This document shows positions 43,737 to 52,983 of a stretch of 64,000 nucleotides of DNA, piece by piece. Made by a program: the position numbers and the translations under genes. Location: NCBI RefSeq assembly GCF_000266885.1, contig NC_018020.1, forward strand, positions 3,100,001 through 3,164,000, written 5' to 3'. Position 1 is the first letter of the stretch; every line of letters begins with the position of its first letter. This DNA is from Turneriella parva DSM 21527 (GTDB taxonomy: Bacteria; Spirochaetota; Leptospiria; Turneriellales; Turneriellaceae). Below the pieces are notes generated by a model that was not told the DNA's origin, searched no databases, and saw only the letters and a program-made list of their open reading frames with translations.

Positions 43737-44612
43737 ATGGCGAGCCGCGCGTTTTTTACCCGCCTCGCGCTTCTGGCAGCCTTGCTGCCCTTAACCGAAG
43801 CGTGCAGCAAGACTCCCAAAAACAAGGCAGAAGCAATGAAAGAAGTAAAAGAAAAAATGCGCAAAGATACCAACCCGGTTGCAGTCATCGAAACGACTTT
43901 AGGCACCATTACGGTAGAACTCTACCGCCACGCAGCGCCCAAAACAGTAGAGAACTTTGTTTCGCTGGCCAAAGGCGAAAGAGAATTCACCGACACTGAC
44001 GGTAAGCCTGCGAAACGCCCCTATTACGACGGCCTCGTCTTTCACCGCGTGATACCCAACTTCATGATTCAGGGCGGCGACATCAAGGGTAACGGTACCG
44101 GCGGCCCCGGCTACCAGTTTGCCGACGAGATTAACGCCAAGGCCCTCGGCCTCGATAAGATGAAGGTATCGGCTTCGCCCATGGCGATGCAAGAGGTTGG
44201 GCAGGTTGCACGCACTGAAGTCTTCAAGAAACTCAATATTCAAAGCCAGCAAGACCTGACCGCGAAACAAAAAGAAGCCGAAGCGCTGTTCAAGAGCGAG
44301 CAGGCCAAGTGGGGCGAAAAATCGCTCGAAGAATTATACACTGCCCGCGGTATCACATACACGCCGGGCCTCGAGTCTGAATCGAATACCAAGGGTTCGC
44401 TTTCGATGGCAAATGCCGGCCCGAATACGAACGGTAGCCAGTTCTTCATCAGCGTAGCCGATAACATCTACCTCGATGGCAAGCACACGGTATTCGGTCG
44501 CGTGATCGGCGGTCTCGACATCGCCGAAGCGATCACGAAAGTCGAACGCGACCAGCAAGACCGACCTAAAAAAACTGTCGTGATGAAAAAAGTCACGATA
44601 CTGGAAAATTGA
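43737..44612 (+). CDS. Cyclophilin-type peptidyl-prolyl isomerase, probable lipoprotein
   Basis: A 291-residue protein with a signal peptide and a lipobox-like LTEAC at residues 19-23. The cyclophilin domain has VIETTLGTITVELYRHAAPKTVENFVSLA, YYDGLVFHRVIPNFMIQGGDIKGNGTGGPGYQF, NTNGSQFFISVADNIYLDGKHTVFGRV, all with key residues. An insertion of about 60 charged residues (about 150-205) interrupts the domain. It would catalyse proline isomerisation in the periplasm or at the membrane surface. It follows sdhB by one base and overlaps argC by 4 bp. Confidence 0.92.
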   Translation: MASRAFFTRLALLAALLPLTEACSKTPKNKAEAMKEVKEKMRKDTNPVAVIETTLGTITVELYRHAAPKTVENFVSLAKGEREFTDTDGKPAKRPYYDGLVFHRVIPNFMIQGGDIKGNGTGGPGYQFADEINAKALGLDKMKVSASPMAMQEVGQVARTEVFKKLNIQSQQDLTAKQKEAEALFKSEQAKWGEKSLEELYTARGITYTPGLESESNTKGSLSMANAGPNTNGSQFFISVADNIYLDGKHTVFGRVIGGLDIAEAITKVERDQQDRPKKTVVMKKVTILEN

Positions 44613-45643
44613 ATAACAAACTGAAGCTGGGTATTCTGGGCGCCGGTGGCTTCACCGGGCAAGAACTCATTCGTATTCTCAGCCGCCATGACCGTGCCGA
44701 GCTCGCCTACCTTACTTCGTCTGAATATGCGGGTAAGAAGTTGGTTGAGGTTTTTCCTGCGCTTTTAACCCCCGGGGCAGAGACGCTCGCCTTTTCGGCG
44801 CACCCGCAGGTTGTGGGTGATGTGCCAAAACTCGACGCCATATTTCTCGCCACGCCCGATGAAGTTTCTCTCAAATGGGCGCCGCTCTTTGTCGGGCAGG
44901 GTATTCGTGTCATCGATATCGCGGGCGCGTTCAGACTCAAAAACAGTGAGGATTTCAAAAGCTACTACGGCCTTGACCACAATGCGCCCGCGGCGCTGGC
45001 AGAGGCTGTGTATGGCATGCCAGAAACGAGCCGCGCCGCTATCAAAACCGCTAATCTTGTCGCAAACCCCGGGTGCTACCCGACCGCTGCGCTGCTGCCG
45101 CTATACGTTTACCGCGACCTGATCGATTTTTCAAAGCCGGTTATCGTCGATGCAAAGAGCGGTACCTCTGGGGCGGGTGGGCGCAAAGAAAAAGATGGCC
45201 TCGGCTATTCGACAGTCTATGAGAACTTTCGCGCGTACAAGACGGCAAAACACCAGCATGCTCCCGAAATCGCGCAGCAGCTCGCGCTGTTTGCAGGTCA
45301 AAAAGTCTCTCTCAGATTCACGCCCTACCTTCTACCCATGTATCGCGGCATACTCTCGACTGCGTATATAGTCCCAAAGGCCGCCGCTACCGACGCCGAT
45401 TTTCGATCCGCAGCTTTGGCGGTGAAAGAGCCTTTTTTGCGCTACCGCGCGAGCGTCGATTCGATTGAGCTCAAGTCAGTGCAACACACGAACTTCTGCG
45501 AATTTTCACACCATTTCGACGCAGAGAGCGGCCTGGTAGAAATTGTCTCTGCGATTGACAACCTGATGAAGGGTGCGGCAGGGCAGGCAGTACAGAATAT
45601 GAACCTCATGTTTGGGCTTGAAGAAACAACAGGAGTATACTGA
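44609..45643 (+). CDS. argC: N-acetyl-gamma-glutamyl-phosphate reductase
   Basis: A 344-residue arginine-biosynthesis dehydrogenase. It has a Rossmann start LGILGAGGFTGQELIRILSRH, and the catalytic Cys in LVANPGCYPTAAL (Cys about 153), followed by VDAKSGTSGAGG and the HQHAPEI histidine stretch. It starts at TTG 44609, which overlaps the previous stop as TTGA; no ATG gives a better start. It reduces N-acetylglutamyl phosphate to the semialdehyde using NADPH. No other arg genes are in the window. The sixA-type gene follows after one base. Confidence 0.95.
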   Translation: MNNKLKLGILGAGGFTGQELIRILSRHDRAELAYLTSSEYAGKKLVEVFPALLTPGAETLAFSAHPQVVGDVPKLDAIFLATPDEVSLKWAPLFVGQGIRVIDIAGAFRLKNSEDFKSYYGLDHNAPAALAEAVYGMPETSRAAIKTANLVANPGCYPTAALLPLYVYRDLIDFSKPVIVDAKSGTSGAGGRKEKDGLGYSTVYENFRAYKTAKHQHAPEIAQQLALFAGQKVSLRFTPYLLPMYRGILSTAYIVPKAAATDADFRSAALAVKEPFLRYRASVDSIELKSVQHTNFCEFSHHFDAESGLVEIVSAIDNLMKGAAGQAVQNMNLMFGLEETTGVY

Positions 45644-45644
45644 A

Positions 45645-46166
45645 TTGGCGCAAAAAGAAAAACTCATTAAGACGGTGTTTCTGGTACGGCATGCAAAGGC
45701 CGAACCGCAAGACGTAAAAAAAAGCGATCATGAGCGCCGGCTGGTCGACAAGGGTATGCGCCATGCAGAAAAGATGGCTTCCCTGGTTGCCGGGTTTAGA
45801 TTTCCCCCCGAGGTTATTTGCACTTCTTCAGCGGCGCGCGCCAAAGAAACTGCGGCAATTTTCGCCGAAGCGCTGAAAATTAAAGACTCGGTTGAAGTCG
45901 CTGACGACCTCTATTCGTCTTCTGCGCAGTCGTACCTGCAGAAAATTCAGAAAACCGGTGATGAAACCCATGCGATGATGCTCGTCGGGCATAACCCCGT
46001 GCTCGAAGACCTGCTTGTGATGCTTACCTCAAGATCCCCGTTTCACTGCAAAATGCCCACCTGCGGTATCGCGATTATTCACTTTCACGTAACGCTCTGG
46101 TCAGAGATCAGACCGGCGACAGGTATTCTGCGTTCGCTACTCTATCCAAAACTTTTTCTCGAATAG
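45645..46166 (+). CDS. sixA: SixA-like phosphohistidine phosphatase
   Basis: About 173 residues from TTG 45645, which follows AGGAG at nine bases and begins one base after the argC stop; the longer in-frame ATG at 45612 lies inside argC. The histidine-phosphatase core is LVRHAKAEP with the phosphorylated His, then CTSSAARAKETA and the second His in MLVGHNPVLED. SixA proteins remove phosphate from histidine of HPt domains, in E. coli ArcB. Which histidine kinase it serves here is unknown. It could also be another branch of the small histidine-phosphatase superfamily. Confidence 0.82.
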   Translation: MAQKEKLIKTVFLVRHAKAEPQDVKKSDHERRLVDKGMRHAEKMASLVAGFRFPPEVICTSSAARAKETAAIFAEALKIKDSVEVADDLYSSSAQSYLQKIQKTGDETHAMMLVGHNPVLEDLLVMLTSRSPFHCKMPTCGIAIIHFHVTLWSEIRPATGILRSLLYPKLFLE

Positions 46167-46198
46167 CCAAGAAAGGTCTAAAAAAGCCGAAAACAACA

Positions 46199-46248
46199 GC
46201 GCAAATGTCCGCATTTGTGCGCATTCTCTCGCGCGTACTTCGACGCGC
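46199..46248. terminator. Two hairpins between convergent sixA-like and RDD-protein genes
   Basis: The first is GCGCAAATG, loop, CATTTG-T-GCGC (46199-46222, one bulge); the second is GCGCGT, loop, ACGCGC (46231-46248). Both are GC-rich and could end transcription from either side, but neither has a T tract of four or more. The rest of the 115-bp gap shows nothing. Confidence 0.45.
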
Positions 46249-46281
46249 ATGACTCTTGCCGCAGCCGGCTGAAAGAATTCT

Positions 46282-46737
46282 TTATCTGACCACGAGCACA
46301 GAACGCCCGATAAAGTCGTGCAGGCCCTGTTTGCGTGAACTGAACGCGCAGAGAATATAGCCAATCAAAAGCGTCAGGCGGCTCAGAATTTTGGCAAAAT
46401 AGCGCACCGTCGCTTCTTCAAAGGTGAGCGCACGCGTTTGGTCACGGTGGTAAACGCGAATGCCCAGCGCGAGTTTGCCCAATGTGCCTTGCAGCGAAGA
46501 GCTTTCCATGAGTGCGTAATATATCCAGGTGAGCCAGATATCCAGAAACCAGAGAAATCCCCCTGTGATGGCAAATGCCAGATTCTGGTGGTCGCGCGCT
46601 TCGAACAGGTAGAGGCCTGCATAGACGATCAGCGCGAGGGCCCCGTAGATAAAGGCCCGGCCCACGGTCAGCACTATCTGGTCGAGCAGGGCCGCGACAA
46701 GCCGGCGCCAGAACCCGGCATATTGAATTGAGGTCAT
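46282..46737 (-). CDS. RDD-family membrane protein
   Basis: A 151-residue membrane protein. The RDD signature starts at residue 6, YAGFWRRLVAALLDQIVLTV (Arg-Asp pair in the first helix), followed by a long second helix pair (32-50, 57-80) and the C-terminal TLGKLALGIRVYHRDQTRALTF and IGYILCAFSSRKQGLHDFIGRSVLV stretch. The family is functionally diverse; proposed roles include Na+/H+ exchange, unproven for this member. It is convergent with the sixA-like gene and divergent from the TIGR01777 epimerase. Confidence 0.85.
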   Translation of the reverse strand: MTSIQYAGFWRRLVAALLDQIVLTVGRAFIYGALALIVYAGLYLFEARDHQNLAFAITGGFLWFLDIWLTWIYYALMESSSLQGTLGKLALGIRVYHRDQTRALTFEEATVRYFAKILSRLTLLIGYILCAFSSRKQGLHDFIGRSVLVVR

Positions 46738-46851
46738 GTTTAATTATCGGTGGGGCTGCGCCGGGCAGTCAGAAGAATTTTGGGCACTGGGACGTCGGCG
46801 CCACTTTTCAAAAAAGAATTGTAAACCCCAATAGGGAATGCCGCGTTACGC

Positions 46852-47745
46852 ATGCAACCGATTATGATTCGTGGGGTAGGCCTGATTGGCTGTCAGGTCG
46901 CTGAAAAACTTGCCCGCAAGGGAGTTCCCGTGATAATCGTCTCGCGTAGCCCCGGGCGTTTTAAACCGCGCGAGGGTTTTACCGTGATCGATCGCGCCGA
47001 CGCCCTCGCTCAGGTGACAGCGCTCGAGCAGGTTTCGGCGGTCATTAATCTTGAAGGCAAGAGTATCGCAGCCGGCATCTGGACCAAGAAGCTCAAACAA
47101 GAAATCGTCAAGAGCCGGCTTGAGTCGGTGGCTCATCTGGCGGGCCTGGTCAAGAAGGCTAACAATCCGAAACTAAGAATACTGCAGGCGTCGGCGACGG
47201 GCTATTATGGCGACCGGGGCGCTGAAATTCTCACCGAAGCGGCCGAACCGGGCAGCGGATACCTCAGCGACACCTGCGTCGAGTGGGAATCTGCGGCAAT
47301 CAAGGCTTTCAGGCCAGAGCAGCTTGCCACGTTTCGAATCGCGCCGGTTCTTTCGAACCAGGCAGGTGTCTTCGCCGTGTGGCGCCGGGTGTTCAGGGCC
47401 TTTCTCGGCGGCCGTTTTGGCAGCGGCGAGCAATACTTTTCGTGGATACACGAGCATGATATGGCAGAACTTCTGGTGCATTACGCGCTCGGCTTTAAAC
47501 CCGGCGTGATAAACGCAACGGCGCCCGAACCCGTCAAGAATGCATACCTGACAGAAGTGCTCGCGGCGCAGTTCAGGCGCACCGCAATTCTGCATGTGCC
47601 TCAGTTTATTCTATCGCATATTCCCGGTGACTTTGGCCGCGAGATGCTGCTCGCGAGCGTCAGGGCAGTGCCAAAACGCGCTCTAGCAGAAGGCTTCGAA
47701 TTTCGTTTTCAGAAATTTGCCGAAGCGGTAGAAGATCTCGCCTGA
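46852..47745 (+). CDS. TIGR01777-family NAD-dependent epimerase-like protein
   Basis: A 297-residue extended SDR protein like E. coli YfcH. It has SAVINLEGKSIAAGIWTKKLKQEIVKSRL, then LQASATGYYGDRG, GYLSDTCVEWESAA and the C-terminal DUF1731 region ATAPEPVKNAYLTEVLAAQ. The N-terminal cofactor loop reads IRGVGLIGCQVAEKL, lacking the usual TGATGFIG; whether NAD(P) still binds in the same way is uncertain. Function of the family is not established. It is convergent with the histidine kinase gene, 21 bp apart. Confidence 0.85.
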   Translation: MQPIMIRGVGLIGCQVAEKLARKGVPVIIVSRSPGRFKPREGFTVIDRADALAQVTALEQVSAVINLEGKSIAAGIWTKKLKQEIVKSRLESVAHLAGLVKKANNPKLRILQASATGYYGDRGAEILTEAAEPGSGYLSDTCVEWESAAIKAFRPEQLATFRIAPVLSNQAGVFAVWRRVFRAFLGGRFGSGEQYFSWIHEHDMAELLVHYALGFKPGVINATAPEPVKNAYLTEVLAAQFRRTAILHVPQFILSHIPGDFGREMLLASVRAVPKRALAEGFEFRFQKFAEAVEDLA

Positions 47746-47766
47746 AGGTATTTTTTGCGCGCCCTG

Positions 47767-48933
47767 CTAACGCGACTGTTTTCTGCGCGAGAGCTGCGTG
47801 CGTTCGCTCGCGAGTAATTCGACCTCGTGCATTGTGTAATAAAAGTTATGCGTTCTCAGTCCATCGGCTGCCTGCTGCATTTCGGCGATCGCGGGCAGGG
47901 TGATAGTCACGGTATTGCCGCTGCCTTGTTTTGAACCGATGCTGAGCCGCGCTCTGTTCAGCCGCAGAAGTTCGCGCACGATGCCGAGCCCATAACCGTG
48001 CGAAGCGAATACCCAAGGGTTTGAGTTTGAGATGCTCTGCTTCAGTGCAGCCTGCGATGAGCCCAGGCCATCGTCAGCGATAGTGAGCCTTGCTTTGCCC
48101 GGTTCTGCGCTGAGCGTTATATGGGTAATGCCGCCAGGCAGATTGTGCTTGATCGAATTGCTTAAGAGATTATTGATAACTTTCTCCATTTGAATCGGGT
48201 CGATTTCAGCGACGATTGCATCTTCGATATGGGTCTGCAGCGCCATACCATAACTTTCAAAGACGATTGCATAAACTTCTGCGACCTGGCGTACGAATGC
48301 AGAAAAGTTGTAGGGCAAGAGTATGCCCCGGCGGTTTTTGGTCATGAGGCGAGCCGCATCTAGCGAATGGCCGACCGTGCGCAGAACATTGTAAATGGCG
48401 ACCTTAATCTTTTCGAGCTGCAGGCGCAGCGGCGGCGGTAACCGGTCGTCATTGACGACCAGGCTTTCAAGCGGCATGGTCAGCAGAGAAAGCGGCGTCT
48501 TGATATCGTGCGAATACGTGCTGAAAAATCGCAGCTTATCATCGGCTGTACGCTTCAGGCTGCGGCGCTGCTCGCGATCACGCCTTTTCGCCTCGTTCAT
48601 TTCGGCACTCGCGACAATTTCGAGGCGCCGCAGTTTTTCTCTAAGGTCGAGCGCCTCGAGTTTAACCTGGGTGATTTCGGCGATGCCGGTAATCTTCTTA
48701 CCTGCGGGTAACCGTGTTGCCCCGCTAAGCCGCAGCAAGACCCTCTTGCCGAATGCCGTCTTGAAATTGCGTGCAACCGGATAAATTTTTCGATCGGGAT
48801 AAACATGCCAGAGCCCAATAGAATCGCAGACTGCGACCTGCTGTATTTTGCCGGCGCTGCTCATCTCGGTGAACAGCGCCCGTGCGAGCTCCCCGTAATC
48901 TCGGGCTTTGGCAATGCCCTGCGTCAGACCCAT
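47767..48933 (-). CDS. Cytoplasmic histidine kinase
   Basis: A 388-residue sensor kinase without membrane helices. An N-terminal region (about 1-120) is followed by a coiled coil, HisKA dimerisation helix with STYSHDIKTPLSLL (phospho-His about 145), and a HATPase_c domain (about 245-355) with KVINNLLSNSIKHN (N box), ADDGLG and HGYGLGIVRELL (G2). It has no receiver domain and no response-regulator gene is next to it. In the same frame the sequence is open for about 50 codons upstream to the mfd end, with no ATG, GTG or TTG, so the N terminus may start at a non-standard codon or have been trimmed. It is probably cotranscribed with mfd. Confidence 0.85.
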   Translation of the reverse strand: MGLTQGIAKARDYGELARALFTEMSSAGKIQQVAVCDSIGLWHVYPDRKIYPVARNFKTAFGKRVLLRLSGATRLPAGKKITGIAEITQVKLEALDLREKLRRLEIVASAEMNEAKRRDREQRRSLKRTADDKLRFFSTYSHDIKTPLSLLTMPLESLVVNDDRLPPPLRLQLEKIKVAIYNVLRTVGHSLDAARLMTKNRRGILLPYNFSAFVRQVAEVYAIVFESYGMALQTHIEDAIVAEIDPIQMEKVINNLLSNSIKHNLPGGITHITLSAEPGKARLTIADDGLGSSQAALKQSISNSNPWVFASHGYGLGIVRELLRLNRARLSIGSKQGSGNTVTITLPAIAEMQQAADGLRTHNFYYTMHEVELLASERTQLSRRKQSR

Positions 48934-49049
48934 CTGGCTATAAATATCGGCTGCATTTGGCCGGCCTCGCAGGCTTTTGTCTGGGTTTTGAAATCGCCGC
49001 CGGGGTCTCGTTCTAACAGGTTCCTTTTTCAGAAACCTGCTGATCGATT

Positions 49050-52000
49050 TCAGCTGTTCGCCAGATATTTCAGAATGGCGGATAGCTCACGAAAAAAAGC
49101 CAGTTGCGGCTGCTGCGGTATGTCGAGATTTATGCGTTTCGGGTCGGCAGTGTCGAGCTTCACGCGTTTGTCGCGCGTCAGTAGGGCAGAAACTTTGGCC
49201 ATATCGAGCCGGTGGTCAGGTGCAACAATAAAGTAGGGCATTTCTGACGGTGTCTTGAGGTCGTCGGTCTTGGGCGAAATGGCGACGCGCTCGAGTCGCA
49301 GCATGTACGCGAGTTGGCGTATTTCTTCGAGCAGCAGCATCAGCTCGACAGTTTCAGGTGGCTTGCCGTAACGATCGACAAGCGCTTCGCGTATTTCATG
49401 AAACTCATCGAGCCCCGCGGCCGCTGACAACGATTTATAAAATTCCATCTTGGCGCGGGTGTCGGCAATGTATTCGTCGGGAAAGTACCAGTCGCACGGC
49501 AGCATGATCGCGCTGGTGAAATCGTCGTTTGCCACGGCCTTGCCCTTGAGTTCGTTGACCTTATCGTTCAGCATCTGAGAATAGAGCTCGAAACCGATTT
49601 CCATGATTTCACCGCTCTGTTCTTTGCCGAGCAGGTTGCCTGCCCCGCGAATCTCCAGGTCTTTCATTGCGATGCGAAACCCAGAACCGAGGTCGTCATA
49701 TTCTGCCAGCACCTCAAGGCGGCGTTCGGCGTCGCCGCTCAGCGTATGCATCGTGGGCGAGGGATAAAAAAAGTAAGCGTACGCCTGCCGGTCTGAGCGC
49801 CCGACGCGCCCCTTCAGCTGGTAGAGCTGGCTGAGCCCGAATTCATGAGCGCCCAGCACAATGAGCGTATTGCAGTTGGGTATATCGATTCCCGATTCAA
49901 TGATCGTGGTGCTGACGAGAATATCGTACGCATGCTGGTAGAAGTCGACCATCACCTCTTCAATCGCCGTTTCGGGCATTTGCCCGTGCAGCACGGCGAT
50001 TCGGGCCTGCGGGGCCAGAGCGCGCAATCTGATCGCCTGTTCTTCAATCGTCTTTACTTTGTTGTGCAATACGTATACCTGGCCACCACGTTCGAGCTCG
50101 TGCTTAAAGGCAAGCCGCAACAGTTCTTCGTTTTCGGCGATAACATGCGTCTCTATTTTGCGCCGGTCTGCGGGCGGCGTTTCGATGATGCTCAGGTCGC
50201 GAATGCCCGAGAGTGACATGTGCAGCGTGCGCGGTATCGGGGTCGCCGTGAGCGCCAGACAGTCGAGATTCGTGCGCATCTGCCGCAGCTTCTCTTTGTG
50301 CGTCACGCCGAAGCGCTGCTCTTCGTCGATAATCATCAGCCCCAGAGACTTGTAGCGTACGTCGTCTGCAAAGAGCGCATGCGTGCCAATAATGATATCG
50401 ATCTTGCCGTCTGCCAGGCGCGCTTTGATCTCGGCAACTTCTGACGGTGACCGAAATCGGCTGATATAATCGATGCGCACGGGATAATCAGCAAAACGCT
50501 TGCTGAAGCTGCGGTAGTGCTGAAAGGCGAGAATCGTCGTCGGGCAGAGCACCGCAACCTGTTTGCCCGCCATCGCAGCCTTGAACGCTGCTCGAATCGC
50601 AACTTCGGTTTTGCCGAAGCCGACATCGCCGCAAACGAGCCTATCCATCGGTTTTTCCGATTCCATATCGGCCTTGATGGCATAGATCGTCTCGAGCTGG
50701 TGCTCGGTTTCTGTAAAGGGAAACGCCGCCTCGAAGTCGTGCTGAAAGCTACTGTCGGGGGGGAAAGCGAAACCCTTCTGGTTCACGCGGTGTGCATAAA
50801 GTTCGAGCAATTCTTCGGCGATCGAATCGACGAGGCGCTTGACGCGTGCTCGTGTCTTGGCCCACGAAGATTTCTTACCGAGGTGGTCGAGCCGGGGGTT
50901 CTCAGTCGAGCCGATGTACTTGTGTACGAGATTCAGCTGGTCGAGGGGCACGAACAGTTTGTCGTCGTCGGCAAACCGGAGTTCGATAAAGTCGCGTTCA
51001 TTGTTCTGAACGCGCATGCGCTTCAGAGCCGAGAACCGGCCGATGCCATAGTTGACGTGAACGACGTAATCGCCTTCTTTGAGGTCGGTGTAGCTGTCGA
51101 GAATGCGGCTGATGCTCTTATCGCCCGCGTATTTTTTCACTACCCGGCCAAAAATATCCGCTTCGGAGAAAACCGTGACACCATTGCCGGTGAACCCATG
51201 GGGATAAAATGCCGGTATAATTTCGGGAGCCAGAATGTCAGTGAGCGCCGCCTTGAGGCGATCGCGTTGGCTGATCGATTCGATAAAGAACCAGATATTT
51301 TCTGCATCCCCCTGCGCGAGGCGCTCTTTCAAGAGGCCCAGGCGGCCGCCGAACCGGGGGGCGTCGTGCCACTGACTGTCTTCGTCTTTGGGGTCGGTGA
51401 GTTGAATAGCATGCGCCGCGCTGAGCATGGCCTCAATACGCGCAACGTCGCCGAAAAGAATTTCGGGTGCGAGCTTTAATTTCGATTCGCTCCGTTCGAA
51501 AAGGTATTGGCGTTCGGCAGAAATTGTCTTCAGGCGCTGCCTGACACTCTCTTCATCAGCAATGAATGTTTCACCGCGCCAGAGCTCAGCGATGTTCTGT
51601 ACCTGCCTCAGCGCCGGGTAAATATCTGCGTAGCCTGCAAGATTGGTGCCACCCGAAGTAATCACCGGCGTCAGCTCGCTCTCACCCAGCGATCTATCGG
51701 CGGCAAATTTTTGCATCGCAGCGGCGAGATGCGAAACCGCCGGGCGCAGGGGTGCAATTCTCACTTCGGCGACGGGGCCGAGACTGCGCTGTGTTTCGTG
51801 TGAGAAAGACTTTATGGTTTCGATTTCATCGCCGAAGAAGTCGAGACGAACCGGTAGGTCTTCATCGGGGGCAAAAACATCGACGACGCCACCCTTGATG
51901 CAAAATTCTCCCGGGCGTTCAACAGGATTCGCGTGCCGAAACCCGCAGGACAGCAGAAACTCAGCGAAGCGACTGCGCGCAAAGTGCATACCGGGTGTGA

Positions 52001-52424
52001 GCGTACGCTCCACCTCGGCGACTTCGAGGTCTGTCGCGATCGGGTAGGTCAGACCTTCGACTGAAGCAACGATCAGGCAGGGGACTTCTGAGCGAATGAA
52101 AAGTTCGGCGCGCGTGCGGTGGTATTCTTTTTCCTGATCGGGTGCGGTGAAGCTGTAAGGTATCACGCCCCATGAGACAAGCGCGGCGGTTTCTAGCTGC
52201 GATAACGTGAGCTGGTGCAGTGAGCCCAGAGCGCGCAGCCACTCGAGCGCGGTATTGTCGTCAGGTACGATGTAGAGAGTGCGCCCGGGTTTTGGGGCCG
52301 TTGTTGCGCGTGTGAACGCGAGCATCGGCAGAATACCTGCCGGCAGATTCGCTGCTGCTTGAGTCTTTGCGGCGAGATCTTGCAGCGCCGCTGAGAGTTT
52401 TTTCGGTAACGCGCTTTCAGCCAT
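49050..52424 (-). CDS. mfd: Transcription-repair coupling factor Mfd
   Basis: About 1124 residues from ATG 52424; an in-frame start 81 codons upstream is trmL shadow sequence, and homologues begin near here. It strips stalled RNA polymerase and recruits UvrA. The N-terminal UvrB-like part lacks a helicase. The RNA-polymerase-interaction domain has KEGDYVVHVNYGIGRF. The RecG-type translocase has CGDVGFGKTEVAIRA (Walker A), IIDEEQRFGV, and the motif VI LKGRVGRSDRQAYAYFF. A C-terminal TRCF domain follows. The start overlaps the trmL end by 8 bp. Confidence 0.96.
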   Translation of the reverse strand: MAESALPKKLSAALQDLAAKTQAAANLPAGILPMLAFTRATTAPKPGRTLYIVPDDNTALEWLRALGSLHQLTLSQLETAALVSWGVIPYSFTAPDQEKEYHRTRAELFIRSEVPCLIVASVEGLTYPIATDLEVAEVERTLTPGMHFARSRFAEFLLSCGFRHANPVERPGEFCIKGGVVDVFAPDEDLPVRLDFFGDEIETIKSFSHETQRSLGPVAEVRIAPLRPAVSHLAAAMQKFAADRSLGESELTPVITSGGTNLAGYADIYPALRQVQNIAELWRGETFIADEESVRQRLKTISAERQYLFERSESKLKLAPEILFGDVARIEAMLSAAHAIQLTDPKDEDSQWHDAPRFGGRLGLLKERLAQGDAENIWFFIESISQRDRLKAALTDILAPEIIPAFYPHGFTGNGVTVFSEADIFGRVVKKYAGDKSISRILDSYTDLKEGDYVVHVNYGIGRFSALKRMRVQNNERDFIELRFADDDKLFVPLDQLNLVHKYIGSTENPRLDHLGKKSSWAKTRARVKRLVDSIAEELLELYAHRVNQKGFAFPPDSSFQHDFEAAFPFTETEHQLETIYAIKADMESEKPMDRLVCGDVGFGKTEVAIRAAFKAAMAGKQVAVLCPTTILAFQHYRSFSKRFADYPVRIDYISRFRSPSEVAEIKARLADGKIDIIIGTHALFADDVRYKSLGLMIIDEEQRFGVTHKEKLRQMRTNLDCLALTATPIPRTLHMSLSGIRDLSIIETPPADRRKIETHVIAENEELLRLAFKHELERGGQVYVLHNKVKTIEEQAIRLRALAPQARIAVLHGQMPETAIEEVMVDFYQHAYDILVSTTIIESGIDIPNCNTLIVLGAHEFGLSQLYQLKGRVGRSDRQAYAYFFYPSPTMHTLSGDAERRLEVLAEYDDLGSGFRIAMKDLEIRGAGNLLGKEQSGEIMEIGFELYSQMLNDKVNELKGKAVANDDFTSAIMLPCDWYFPDEYIADTRAKMEFYKSLSAAAGLDEFHEIREALVDRYGKPPETVELMLLLEEIRQLAYMLRLERVAISPKTDDLKTPSEMPYFIVAPDHRLDMAKVSALLTRDKRVKLDTADPKRINLDIPQQPQLAFFRELSAILKYLANS

Positions 52425-52983
52425 GGTGTCCCGACCGGTAATAGGTGCGCGGATAGCGCGTGCTATCAACCTGCAGCGCCGCGCCATAAACTTTCTGCAG
52501 CCACGCATACGCGACGACGGCGACGCTGTTCGCGAGATTGAGGCTGCGCACGGGCCCGAACATCGGTAACGCCAATGTCTGGTCGACGCGAGAGAAGAGT
52601 GCAGGGGGCAACCCCATCGTTTCATTGCCGAAAACGAGCACGTCGCCCTTTTCATAACTGAATTCAAGCGCGCTCACAGTGCCCGCTTTTGAAATACCCA
52701 AGAGTCTGCGTCCTTTGCTCGCGCGGTAAAAATCGGCGAACCGCTGGTGGTGCGTAAAACGCAGGTGCGGCCAGTGGTCGAGCCCAGCTCGGCGCACCGC
52801 AGCAGAATCAAATTCAAAACCCGCTTTGCCTGTAATAATGAGCTCGCTATTGAGTGCGACACACAGCCGCGAGACATTGCCGGTGTTCTGCGGAATCTGC
52901 GGCCGGTGCAGCACGATTGTCGGCCCGGCAATCTCAGCCGAAGTGTTCGAAAGATTTTGCCCGGTGTGTAAAGTTTCGGCCAT
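52417..52983 (-). CDS. trmL: tRNA (cytidine/uridine-34-2'-O)-methyltransferase TrmL
   Basis: A 188-residue SPOUT methyltransferase of the TrmL (YibK) type. Core motifs: LHRPQIPQNTGNVSRLCVAL, DVLVFGNETMGLP and RSLNLANSVAVVAYAWLQ, forming the trefoil-knot AdoMet site. It methylates the wobble ribose of tRNALeu in E. coli. The start ATG 52983 implies a 50-bp overlap with the thiL 3' end; no later standard start would keep the first beta strand. Its end overlaps the mfd start by 8 bp. The operon order is AGCS-psd, proC, thiL, trmL, mfd. Confidence 0.9.
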   Translation of the reverse strand: MAETLHTGQNLSNTSAEIAGPTIVLHRPQIPQNTGNVSRLCVALNSELIITGKAGFEFDSAAVRRAGLDHWPHLRFTHHQRFADFYRASKGRRLLGISKAGTVSALEFSYEKGDVLVFGNETMGLPPALFSRVDQTLALPMFGPVRSLNLANSVAVVAYAWLQKVYGAALQVDSTRYPRTYYRSGHHG

